64,000 nt of DNA from Thereva unica (Eukaryota; Arthropoda; Insecta; Diptera; Therevidae), in assembly GCA_949987705.1 (NCBI GenBank), contig OX465284.1, positions 71,719,470 to 71,783,469 on the forward strand. The letters are read 5' to 3'. The position numbers and the translations under genes were made by a program. Shown here piece after piece: positions 22,412-33,300 of the stretch. The notes beneath the pieces were generated by a model. It had not been told where the DNA came from. It was given only the letters and a program-made list of their open reading frames with translations, and made no database searches. The number at the start of each line of letters is the position of its first letter. Within the stretch, counting starts at the first letter, position 1.

Positions 22412-23329
22412 ACAATAATAATAATATTTATTTAGTATAGGACAAAGATTAAACATCTTAACTGGACACAAAAGCAGAGGAAAGATAAAATATTTTTATA
22501 ATTTATAAAAAAAATAGAAGATAAGAGCGAAAGAAAGAAAAAGAAGAATGCAAAGAAAAAATCAACTAAAAAGATCTTTTAAGAGCTTGCTGAAAGTTCG
22601 GTTAGATGTCGCACTCGTAATACTGCGGGGTAAGCCAATCCATTTACGCGCAGCTTTGACAAAGTAAGAACGATCGCCATAAAACGAGATACACCTAGGA
22701 ATCAATAATGTGACCTGCCTATTGGATTGCAAGAAACGTAGTTCCTATCGAGGAGACATTTTATTCATAAGCATAAAAACAAATTTTAAAATCGTGGATC
22801 GAGCGATACTTTGCAAAAGTAAGACCCAATAAGCTGGATGCATATGGTGCAATATGGCCATGCCGTCTTAGCCTATAGTTAAAACGGAGACAAGCGTTAA
22901 AAGCAACTTACATATTTCTCATACACCCCGAATCAAGTTTGGGGAAAATAAGACTACCATACCTCAAGTGGGGCGTAATAAGAGCAATCACAATTATTTT
23001 TCGTATTTCAGGTGTGAGAAGGCTAGAGCTTACCCATAGTTGGCCTAGGCATCCATAGACTTTTTGAAGAGCTATACTTGTCTGACTACAGCAACTAAAT
23101 TTAGAATTAAACTCAACATCTAGGTTTCTGACTAAGTCAACATAAAGCAAGATGACATCATTTATTGCAAATAGTGCGAAAGTACTTAATACAATGGGAG
23201 TCTTACTAACTACCAGACAAGAAGATTTCCTAGGATACACTCATCGTTTAAACCGAGGGGAATACTTATGTAGATTTGCACATCAGCAGCATATAAGTGA
23301 ACAGATCTGCCGTGCAAAGGGCCTAGAAT
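22412..23329 (-). pseudogene. LINE family B, 3' half (CR1/Jockey-like reverse transcriptase end)
   Basis: Reading down from 23329 the minus strand continues the interrupted RT: I-L-G-P-L, then VHLYAADVQIYISIPLGLND, where YADDVQIY is usual. After a frameshift come KSSCLVVSKTPIVLSTF, VDLVRNLDVEFNSKFS and LTPEIRKIIVIALITPHLRY. Towards 22420 the sequence ends in an ATT-repeat tail. Several stops are present. Its 5' half is at 25740-26400, beyond the inserted family A element. Confidence 0.75.
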
Positions 23330-23455
23330 TTTTTTTTTATGTGGTAAAGTCAAGCTTAGGAATTACCCTTTGTGCTACTAGTTTGTCATGTCGTTCGAGT
23401 CATGGTCAGTCTCTAGTAGTAAGCTTGCTTTGAAGGATAGAGGAGAAGGGATAGG

Positions 23456-25147
23456 TTAGGGGTCTGGAGGGTGCGTGAGTAGATGTCTATGAACCCTGCG
23501 TTTGAACTCTGAGATGTTATATGAGTTCGGAAACACTGACTGTGGAAGACAGTTCCACAATCGAGCTGTTCTATTTATAAACGAACTACTAAAACGTAAT
23601 GTGCGCGAAGGGGAGGGCTGAAGGGTGAAGGGGTGAGCCGAGTTGGCTAGTCTTGTGTTGCGGGAAAAAAATTGCCGTGTAGGCAGGAGGTTTCTAATTT
23701 CGGTGGAACATTCGCTATGGTAATAGCGGTAAAATTTGCTAAGTGCTGCAATATTCCTACGGTGACTTAAAGAGTCGATGGAGGAGCAAAGGGTGCTATC
23801 GCCACTGAGTTTGATGGCGCGATTTTGCATCTTGTCCAGCCAAGCCAAGGTGGTTTTTGGGGCGCCCGCCCAAATATACGAGTTGTATTCAAGGCGGGGC
23901 CGAATGTAGGACTTGTATATTGTAGCCAGAGCAGTTGACTGGAGGAGGAACTTGCATCTCTTGAGGAATCCCAGGCATTGGAAAGCTTGTTTGGCGATTT
24001 GGAATTTGTGATTATTCTATCGCAGATCTGATGATAAGGTTACGCCTAGGATGTTAAGAGATGGGTCAGCCATTACATTCTTTTTGTCCACTGAGATAGA
24101 GGGACGGGTGGTGCAGGTTTTTGTAGAGATAAGACAGTACTTTGTTTTGGTTGCGTTGAATTCGACACGATTCTTGCGGCCCCAAGCAAGAATGAGTTCA
24201 ATGTCCTCGTTAATAGAATTGGACATGAGTTTACGGTCTACGGGACAAGGTCTGGCACGAGCTTGTCTTGTATTATCGAAGGTGTGGGAGTAACGCAGAG
24301 TACCGTCATCGGCGAAACTGTGAAGTGGGTTGGAAAGGATTGAGAGCAGGTCATTAATAAATATGAGAAAGAGTGTAGGTGAGAGAATAGAGCCTTGGGG
24401 GACGCCGGCCGAAATGGAACGAGGGTTGAATTCGACGCAATCCAGTACTACCTTGATTGAACGGCCAGAAAGAAAGCTCTCAATCCAGTTCTTTAGAACT
24501 GAGTCGATACCAATAGCTTGGAGTTTAGACAACAGAGCGGGATGCCATACTCTGTCGAAAGCCTTAGAAATATCTAGAGCAACAAGACCAGACTCACCGA
24601 AGTGATGGATGTCTTGGTTGAGGGCCTCAGTCAGACACACAAGAAGGTCGCCAGTAGATCTTTTCGGTCTAAAGCCGTACTGCCTGCCGTGTAAAATTTG
24701 GTTGGATTCCAGATATTTCATCACCCTTCTGTTGATTATTGTCTCCATGATTTTGGAGAGAACAGGAGTAATTGCTATTGGGCGGTAGTTTAAAGGGTCG
24801 CTGGCTTCACCTTTTTTGGGAATGGGCTGAACATGAGCTAGTTTCCAAGAGTTTGGATAAACTCCGGAGAAGTAGGAAAGGGCGAAAAGTTTGCGCAGAG
24901 GTTTAGTCAGAGGTGAGGCACATTTATTGAGTACCATAAGGGGGATATTGCCGGGGCCAGTGGATTTATTGACGTCGAGCACTTTGAGACATTTGTACAC
25001 CTCGCGAGTCCTGAAGAAAATTCTGTCCATTGGATGGGCGGCGTTGCGTTCAAGAACCGGGGGTAGCGCATCAGTTTCAGGTAAGGAAGAATTAGAGGCG
25101 AACAGAAATGCCAATAAGTCGGCCTTGGATTTGCTTTCTGCTGTCAC
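23456..25147 (-). pseudogene. Family A reverse transcriptase, nearly intact with one in-frame stop
   Basis: A single frame of about 564 codons broken only by TAG at 24017-24019, where family copies have TGG (Trp). Motifs in order are GPGNIPLMVLNKC, YRPIAITPVLSKIMET, QYGFRPKRST, LDISKAFDRVWH (catalytic Asp), SAGVPQGSILSPTLFLIFIN, SFADDGTL (the YADD motif as FADD), KYCLIST, LGVTL, then CLGFLKRCKF and YIRPRLEYNSYIWAG, and a C-terminal segment with DKMQNRAIKL, AHPFTLQPS and WNCLPQSVFPNSYN. This is a non-LTR RT of Jockey/CR1-like type without RNase H. The low number of breaks suggests a fairly recent insertion. Conserved sequence upstream of the first Met shows the true start is lost to frameshifts. 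Confidence 0.85.
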
Positions 25148-25739
25148 TTTTCCTCCATAAATAAAATGGAGGGGTTGTGGAAGACGTAAAATTCTTCTTG
25201 ATGGAAGTTACCAAGGACCAGAAGTTTTTGCTGCCTACGCGTGTGTTGAGGATCTTGTTTCTTAACTTGTCGTCGAATGACGCTTTGACCTTCCTGATGA
25301 TGGAGTTACAGGAGTTCCTTGATTTCATATACTCACGCCGAAGTGACTCGTTTGGGGAACGTTTGTACGCCTCTATTAGCGGCTTCTTTAGCGTTAATTG
25401 CGTTCATACACTCATCATTGAACCATCTATTTGGCCTAGGCTTTATAGATTTGGTAGAATGAGGAATGAACAAACACATTCCGGCCCGTATTATTTTAGT
25501 AATACAGAGCGCAGCATAGTTCGCACTGGTACATCGGAAACACAAAATCCAGTCGGTGGCTTGGAAAAAGCGAATAAGTGCGAGAATGGCCGGCGCGTGG
25601 ATGTGTAGGTGGCACATCACATGGGAGAAGTTCGCAAGGAGACCCCTAATATTGCAAAAAACAATAGAAAAATCTCTGATTTTGTTTTGGGGCATCTCCT
25701 GCGCAAGGTCCATGACCTCATTTGTAGCTGACTCGAGCT
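25148..25739 (-). pseudogene. Family A endonuclease remnant and linker
   Basis: From the 5' end, FSIVFCNIRGLLANFSHVMC matches the start of an apurinic endonuclease-type domain. Then sequence jumps to RPNRWFNDECMNAINAKEAA, the linker usually found after the nuclease, so most of the nuclease is deleted. Frameshifts near 25375 and 25160 separate this from the reverse transcriptase frame; between them lies SRNSCNSIIRKVKASFDDKL. Confidence 0.7.
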
Positions 25740-26400
25740 GAATAGAGCCTTGTAGAGCACCACAGCTAAAACATATGGACTGGAGAATTTTTTTTTTAAT
25801 TTTAACGATTTGAGAGCGGCCAAATAAGTAGCTTTGAATTAATTTCACAGCAGTAGAACCAAGACCGAAATTTCTACCTTTCTGAAGAGCCTTACATGAT
25901 CAACTGAATCAAATGCTTTCGAGAAGTTCAGTAAAGTCAGGAAAGTTATTCTACTGTTGTCCAAGGCATCATTGATAACAGAAGAGACTTTTAGTAGTGC
26001 AGTTTCCCAACTATGTCCAGATCTAAAGCCAGATTGCCATTTAGAAAGAAGACAGTTCTCTTCAATATGCGAAATAAGTTGCTTAAAAATTGCCTTTTCG
26101 AATACTTTTGACAAGAAACATAGAAGACTAATTGGACGAAAATCAGAGGGTTGCAAAGGGGAAACTGTTTTTGGAATAGGTACCACAAACACTTCCAAGC
26201 TTCCATTGTAGTGGAAATTGGGAACATGCAAATTGGCCCAGAGGTAGTGCAGGTCCTAATGCTTTCCATTTTTGGCTTGCTATAAGCAGGCGGTAATCAC
26301 TGACTCTGCATATTGATCCAGATACGCAGTTGCCAGTTTTAGTTAGGCTTCCTTGGATGATTTTACTATTCACTGTAGGATACATTCTTCACACCTTTAT
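25740..26400 (-). pseudogene. LINE family B, 5' portion of reverse transcriptase
   Basis: Reads LEVFVVPIPKTVSPLQPSDF, RPISLLCFLSKVFEKAIFKQ, KWQSGFRSGHSWETALL, and LLNFSKAFDSVDHVRLF, then after a frameshift KLIQSYLFGRSQIVKIK and GALQGSI. The order is that of fingers and palm of a CR1/Jockey-like RT. The frame is cut exactly after GSI by the family A insertion and resumes at 23329. Upstream domains are absent or unrecognisable beyond about 26400. Confidence 0.75.
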
Positions 26401-29400
26401 CACTGGTAATCTGCGTATGCTACTAACTTATATCTGCTTTTGTAGTATGCTATCGTTATGAATCCCGTAAAAGGGAGACGACGCTCTGTACTTCCGTTGT
26501 CGTATTTGATTACCGTCTCGGCTCACAAATCTGCTAGGATGGTTATAGAGCTCAACATAACCGCTAGCCTATGGAAGCTTCCCGAATCGATTCCGTACGT
26601 AAGTATCTAAAGGCGCTTTCTATGCTAAGGCGCCTTAGCGAAAGTATATTGTTTGTAATATGGGTTTCTTTTCGATAGTTCCCACCACCTCTTGTAAAGC
26701 TGTTTCCGTGGATCTCCCTCAGAGATAGGCGGGACCTATTGTTGAGCTGGGGACAGTAAAGTCCCATCTACCGATTGGCGAGTGGGCCTGTAATGAGCCT
26801 GTGCATTGCTCATTACGCCAAAAGTCCTTTTTTTAATAGTTTATCCATAAATTATTTCTATAATTTCGGCCTTCACGTGTCATGGCACGTCTGGACAACG
26901 CCGACCGGAAACCATCAACATTTAGTAACCCGATCGGCGTCAATTTATTTCATTAAATCCCAAATACTGAAGGGTAATCCGAAGCCCGAATAATGTTAAC
27001 GCTGCTAAATTATCTGTAGTTGGCGCAAATTCTCATGAATTTCCAAAACGCGCGAAAATGCAAATAACTGTTCCCTTTACTTATAGCCTTGAGCCGATCA
27101 AATTTCCTATTTGGCGCATGCACTTTTGTTTTAGCAAACTCTGCTAGATTTTCCACCTTTCTAGAGGTCTGGCTAAAAGAAGCGAGAGCCCCAAAAGGCA
27201 GTCGATCTAAAGAAGTGTCCGGGATAATAGCTACATATAAAATTGTTATCATTAAACTAAAGTTAAGTGTCGAGAATAATCTTGATATAAAAGTTAAGTG
27301 CCGAAGATTTGTCATTGATAAAATAAATAAAAAAATTTTGAAGTGCTAATTGTGTCCCGTATTTTTACTAAAAAGTGGATTCTCCTCCCTGACCGCTTCT
27401 TCCCTCCGTATATAGAGGAAGCACGAGCGGCAGGATAACAGGCCGAAGATAGTTGACATGATGAAATTCATTTATTATGAGCGATTGTGGGTTCAATTCT
27501 CATAGATCAGCAGAAAACGATATCATTGCTTTATGATAACTGCCTCTTTTACTTTGTAGCAATAGTCTTTTGCATAAGACAAATTGTTCTGGATGAAATC
27601 TGTAGTCAGCGCTTGTTGCAATAGTATTCTAAATGAAATTATAATGCTTTCATCCCTTTTCTTTACCTGATTTCGATTAAAGTTCGCTGCCAGTCTACCC
27701 TAGAGTTATGGGTAATTAAAACAACTTTTTTCCTAATCTGTAAAAAAGTAACATATGTGTTTTTCAAGCCATACACCCAATTCACCTGTAATCTCAATTC
27801 ACCTCTTCTAACCCCTGAAAAGAAGGAATATTTTAGTGAGAAATGTATTACAAACAATGGCAAGGGTTGCATTTATACATTTTATAAAAAAGGTCAGTTT
27901 AGTCAGCAGAAAATGTGTAGTGCAAATTATTGATTACTTGTGGCGAGCAGCAAATGCATGTTTAAGTTTGAGTCGTTACTTATTAACGCCTGCAGTTATT
28001 GTTGTTGGTCAAGTAAATCCACCCATGCAGCTTGCATATCTCTCCCAGGCTAAAAATCGATACTAATATCCTGCATCAACATTGTGTGAAAACTTTGAGG
28101 TTATGCTACAGCTCCAAATGTGCATTTCGACACCACCAATTCAGGAGTTTCTTGTCGCCACACAGTTGCCTCTAAGCACACTCACCTCGGCCACAACTGA
28201 AACAACACTTAAAAATGATTTTGTCTCTTCACAGCAATGCCCATAAAAATCCATTATTTTTAAATGAATGATTTGAGTTCATTAGCAAAAAGCACCTTCT
28301 TCTACCTTAAAACATAATATCACGTAGATGCGACAACAAAAGGTGAAAAGACGAACCGAAAAGCCACACCGGGTCCAGCAGCAGTATCTCGCTAGAACGG
28401 GCGAGCCAGTAGTGCAGGCAGGCAGAGGGCAGTGGCATAATGCATTAAGTGTGTACCCTTGAAGATGGCTATGAATGTCGAGTCAGACGTGTTTTCCAGG
28501 TGACACGTTGTCCTTTAATTACGCCAGCAAAAATAACAAAAGCAGCCAACGTTGCACGTAAAAACAAAGGACTGTGCCTTTTCATCCGGAGGTTTTCTTT
28601 AATCATCCGTCAGGAGCAGGGCACTGGATGCACCAATACCAGTCCAGAAACGAGGAGGTGTAAGTGGGTGCAGGAAGAGGTGGAGAAGGAGAATGGCGAG
28701 GTCGTGGAGGTGGTGGAGGACAGGCAGACGGACAGACCATGTAAAGGGCTAATTAATGGCCTTATTTGCACTCAATTTACATTTTTTCACTCTTTACAAA
28801 CGGTAATTGAAGGTGTTACTACATGCACACGAAAAGGTGGCAGAAGCCATTTTTCCTTTTCATGTGCGACTGCTGTGCCCTTCTGTGGTGCCGTGATGCA
28901 TTACGTTGCGAGTTTGTTATACGTCAGAGTTTTTCATCTCCTGCTGTTCAGCGCTGCCTGCAAGATGGGTGGAATTTTCTTCTGAACAAGAAGGAAATTT
29001 ATTTTTAGTGCCAACCGAGAATTGGATACTGCAATCTAATTCGGGCCACGTGAATTCTTCTATTGGTCCGTCAACGCTGGCAGGGCGCCCATGACGGATT
29101 CTTAGAGAGGTGGATATTGGCACATTTTCTGAATTTTCTACGCTGACAACTGAGGTGCTCCTCCTCCTTGAGGCCGGATTTTGGCTGGCTTTCAAGTTTT
29201 CACTATTCCATTCCATTGTGCTTGGCGATAAAAGTAAGTCGGCCTTAAAATTGAATCAAGAGATCGGCGCGATTGTCAAGACTTATTAACGTCCAGAGTT
29301 CATGTTACCTGAAGAGTTCATAAGTCGGTTAATAAGGCACCATCCGTCATCGAACTGTCCCCACGTCGAGATTCAATTTTACCCCTGACAGCATTCACCG

Positions 29401-30395
29401 TTTTTTTGCCGCTGCCTTACGTCATCTTAGCGGCGCAGCTAATCCCATCTTGAACCTTTCAGTTGATCCGGAATATTTCATCAGCTTTGGAAGATGAATG
29501 CTTGTCCCCGGGATGATTGGATTGGAGACAATAAATCATATTGGACCCGATCAAAAATTCAATAATCCCCAGATAGGTGCCGATGAAGCTATTTCTCAAA
29601 CTGTTTCTCGGGGTGAACTGCTCTGCTCTGCTGCACTTCCTGGGCCACTTGAAGGTTTTTGGGCGTTAGAAATTGTATCATATCGAATGCTTGCTCTTCT
29701 GTCCGCCGCACCCTCGATCTTATACCATCGCAGAGAAGAAGTGGGTGGAAAGTTTCTTTTAATTCCGGTCTTATCGAGACACTTGGGGCGAGATTAATCC
29801 TATTAAAATACTTGGAGTAGAAAATAAGTCGAGAATCGAAATTCTTTGAAAGTGTTTTATAGTCGAAAGTTATTGACTTTCCTTTCGGTAAGTAGATTTT
29901 AGGTGGAGTTCCTACGTGTGAAATTATTGTTGTTGTAAATTAAGGTTTTTGAGAGAGAAAAGCCTCCCGGAATACGTCCAGATGGGAGGATTCTGGTATT
30001 AGACGAAAAGACTTTGAGGTAAATTGAAACCTAATGAGATTGATAATGACATAAAGTTTCTCTAGTCTTCTGTTTATTTTATAATCAATAGGAGGAGTTT
30101 GATTTGTTATTTTTACCTTTTTAAGACTGAATAATAACAAAAAGATAAGTAGCTATTACCATAAAATGTTTTATGATTAAGGTTTGACCACTAAAACTGA
30201 AGAAAACTCATTGCTTGATGGTTGCCTTCAAAGTGGCACGGGTACATCTTCTTCAATATACACCAACTGCCCTCAGAAATCCGGTACAGTATACATTTGG
30301 CTGACAACCCACGAGAGTAAAGCAATATAAATGTCACAAGAGATTTAGAAGAGCCTCTTATAATCAAGCCTGGGCATAATGGTACTAGAACGGAT
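26401..30395. other. No gene recognised over 4 kb
   Basis: Mostly featureless. GCTAAGGCGCCTTAGC at 26624-26639 is a perfect 16-bp palindrome. 28080-29480 has higher G+C, GGTGGAGG-type runs near 28670-28730 and no transposon signature, resembling other repeat-poor islands. The 178-codon frame at 28449-28985 has no domain, signal or codon pattern I can support. Confidence 0.4.
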
Positions 30396-30910
30396 AAATG
30401 AGTAGATACTAGGGCAATGGAATGTTAGAACAATGCTGGAAAGTTAAATGAGATTGTAAATGAAACAGAAAGATACAAAATTAATATTATAGCCTTGCAG
30501 GAAATACGTTTCAAGGATACAGGAAAGAAAGGCAAAATAGAGTATACGTTGTACTATAGGGGAATCATAATAGAACTGGTAGCAATGGAGTAGGCTTCTT
30601 TTTTAAAGAAAATGGCAAATGCAGCAATAAGTTTCACCCTAGTCAATGACAGAATCTGCACTATAAGACTGAAGGAAAATCCAATAACATAACGCTGATA
30701 TCGGCGTATGCTCTTAAGGAAGACTCAGAGGAAATTATAAATAATGTAATCTATAATGATATGGAAGAAGTGTACGATAAAATAATGCACCATAATGACA
30801 CTGTGCTAATGTTAGGAGATTTTAATGCCAAAATTGGCAAGTAACTGGGAAGAACTGACTTCACCAAAAAACATCCAAAAATGGAAAAAGACTAGCCCAA
30901 CTTCCAGACC
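30396..30910 (+). pseudogene. RTE-like LINE endonuclease relic
   Basis: Despite stops, an APE-type endonuclease is readable: LNEIVNETERYKINIIALQE then IRFKDTGKKGK, VGFFFKENGK, NNITLISAYALKEDSEEI and VLMLGDFNAKIGK. The LQEIR Glu and the GDFNAKIG motif are conserved active-site regions. The sequence ends near TDFTKKHP and no RT follows. Confidence 0.75.
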
Positions 30911-32400
30911 ACTGAAACATGTGCGCACATACTGTGATGTATGCAGCATATACCTATATTCTTATTTTATTAATACCTGAACTTTTCGCTAGCACACCAC
31001 GTTTTTCTACATTTCGAAAGGTATGTGGTTTCCATATACTGGCTGGGGAGCTATAACAACTTTACATTCAAAATAATTTTTTATCTTTTAGTTCATTTTA
31101 AAATTAAAACGTATTTTTTAGTTTTTTAAGGTATATTTTTTATTTTCATGTTTTCAGTCTACTATACATATGTCTTCCCTAATTTTGCAATGACCGCCAT
31201 ATTAGATTGTCACACAACTTACTGCACTATATTGGTCATATACTTTCATTTGATATCCGTACTGATATCCATTGTAAAGGAAAAGATAAACCGCTATTCT
31301 GTGGTGGCCGCCATTTTGAATTTGTAATGACGCCGCATAGCTAACTGTATTTTACTTGTCATACAATTTCATTTGATACTCATGTCGGGGTCGGGGAGCA
31401 CAATCGCAAAACTCCGTCGCCATCCTGGAACCGTCATCTTGACTTTTTTACAAAATGGCCAGATTGGTTTCCATATCACCCTTGTAGCCCTAATAGATCT
31501 TTTCATAAGTAATGTAGCAATCTACGCAGAAAACTCCCTATCTAGAACTGTAAAAGTAAGGGCTGCAACCTACCAACTTCCAGAGTTATGTGTCGTGAAA
31601 CTCAAAGTTTTTTTTTTTTTCACTAAAATTCAACTTCAACCACCTTTTGTCGAAAAAATACTTAGTTAGTTAATATTGGCTTGCTTGGATAATTCCTTAT
31701 GAACAATGTCAAGGGCACTTTAATGCTACGGCCTTTACTTTTGAAGTTATAAGCAATTTTACTGTTAAAATTGGCTCTATTTCGTTCCTTTTTAGTACTT
31801 TTCCACCTAGGCTTTGTCGAAGATTGCCTTATTATTATTAACAGGATTAAATTTCAGAGGTATCAACCATTTTGGGATTTTTTCGTTTATTTTGACTGGA
31901 CTATATTGCTAGATAATGCACGCCCCAACATCGAGCTCCGAGTTTAATTGATTTTGCAATGCTCAACAACGGCGGATTAGGTCCCGTGATTTTTTTATAA
32001 ATATAAGTTTTAATTTTTTTATAAATATAAGTGATTTATACGAGGAAGCGTGGTGAAGTGAATTTAGGAATCGCTAAGTTCTTGAGTGGACATGAAAGGA
32101 TATAGGAAATACTTCCATCGTTTCGACCACAATGACTCATCACTGTATTCGGATTGCTCAGGTATCTAGGATGTTAGGTACGGTCAATTTAGAGCTGAAC
32201 TAGAGGCAATGCGCCAAGTTAACACGGTGGGGTTAATCCAACGTATTCACAAGTCACAACGCAATCACAAGGGTGTCGTGAGTCTCAGCTTGAAGGGGGG
32301 TATACTAAATGAAAAGTAACGTAGAAGTGGTGTAACTTCTGTTGACAATGACATAGAAACAAAAAGAAGAAATTCATAAAAAGTAAGTTCTAAAGCTCAA
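30911..32400. other. No gene; diverged repeat units at 31.19-31.42 kb
   Basis: Two related units of about 115 bp start near 31193 and 31307, each with CGCCAT.TT.GA.TTG and ACTTTCATTTGATA/ATTTCATTTGATA. They end in CATGTCGGGGTCGGGGAGCAC-like sequence. The rest is AT-rich with nothing recognised. Confidence 0.4.
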
Positions 32401-32404
32401 AGCT

Positions 32405-32425
32405 CGAAATAATAATAATAATAAT
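32405..32425 (+). repeat. (AAT)n microsatellite, possible LINE tail
   Basis: AATAATAATAATAATAATTT resembles, in form, the ATT-rich tail of family B at 22.41-22.44 kb, but the flanking sequence differs, so the link is weak. Confidence 0.5.
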
Positions 32426-33045
32426 TTATTTGCCATCGTACAAAAGTACAAAATTCTTATAAGCGCACAAATAAACCAGTAATCATTTCATTAGTACTTC
32501 ATTCGATACACTAAAGCGGGTGTTCGAATTGGTATTGAGCGTGGTGAAGTGCCTGATAAACTGGGAAGCGAATGACTTCATTTTGAAATTCCAAAGCTTT
32601 CCGGAGATATTAGGAAAACCCATCAATGTAAAGTACTTGTCAGACTTCAATAAAAAGATCAAATTTTTCTGTAACTACTGGAAAGTCCGGGAAGAATCGC
32701 AATTTCCTAAAACTGTAGGACGTAGAAAACAATTCCTCGTCAAAAAAGTGCTGATCTAAGGTTAGAAAAAATAGTGATGTTTGTAAAGGGTAATGTAATT
32801 TTTGCACGATTTTTAAAGTGCCGGATTTTGACAAGTGATGTTTTGTCCGAAAACTACCGTTGTGCAGAATCCTTCGATCAGATTACTTCGTTTAGTTTTC
32901 ATTCCAACGTTTAAGGTGTCATTCGAACTAGTTTATTAGATATTAACAAAACTTATCAATTTAAGGTCTTTCTGACACTTAGCCGAATTTTTTTTATTTA
33001 AACAATAAAAGGCCCGATCAAATGCTATGAAATTTTTTTCAATTT
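32426..33045. other. No gene recognised
   Basis: AT-rich sequence with a 79-codon open frame of no recognisable content. Confidence 0.35.
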
Positions 33046-33049
33046 TTTT

Positions 33050-33300
33050 TTGTTTCGTTAATATTCTTCTTTCGGCACCTCAAAGAAGTCGATATAGGTT
33101 TTGGTTTGCGCGGTATCGTGCAGCTACAAAACTCACTTATTTTGTTCAAACCAAAAAACGGCTGGACCGAATTTTATAAAAATCTTTTCAGGCAAAATTC
33201 AATTCCCTTCTATAATTTTCAGAATATCTTTTCGTTAATACGCTTCGAACGACACGTCAACTAATCGAGCTAGAAAAAATGACCACATACCGGCGAGTCT
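33050..33300 (-). repeat. Inverted copy of the 146-bp-repeat family
   Basis: On the minus strand this carries GATATCG-like TATCGACTTCTTTGAGGTG, GGTTTTGGTTTGCGCGGTAT in complement, and AAAAGATTTT...AATTCGGTCCAGCCG, all matching the array at 16.76-17.1 kb. It is one degraded unit plus part of another. Confidence 0.7.

Larger units (their letters stand above)
23330..25739 (-). mobile_element. LINE family A insertion, 2.4 kb, 5'-truncated
   Basis: A non-LTR retrotransposon on the minus strand. It ends in a poly-A tail (T-run at 23329-23338 on the plus strand). It is flanked by GAAT at 23326-23329 and 25740-25743; removing the element and one GAAT rejoins family B in frame at G-S-I-L-G-P. The 5' end starts inside the endonuclease domain, so this is a truncated copy. 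At least three other pieces of the family occur in the window (39.2, 48.2 and 51.4 kb). Confidence 0.85.

Noticed and set aside
24051..25608. Plus-strand open frames opposite the family A reverse transcriptase
   Set aside because: They are shadows of the conserved minus-strand coding sequence.
28449..28985. Open frame of 178 codons on the plus strand as a host gene
   Set aside because: No domain, signal, homologous feel or splice context; low-complexity GGTGGAGG runs keep the frame open.
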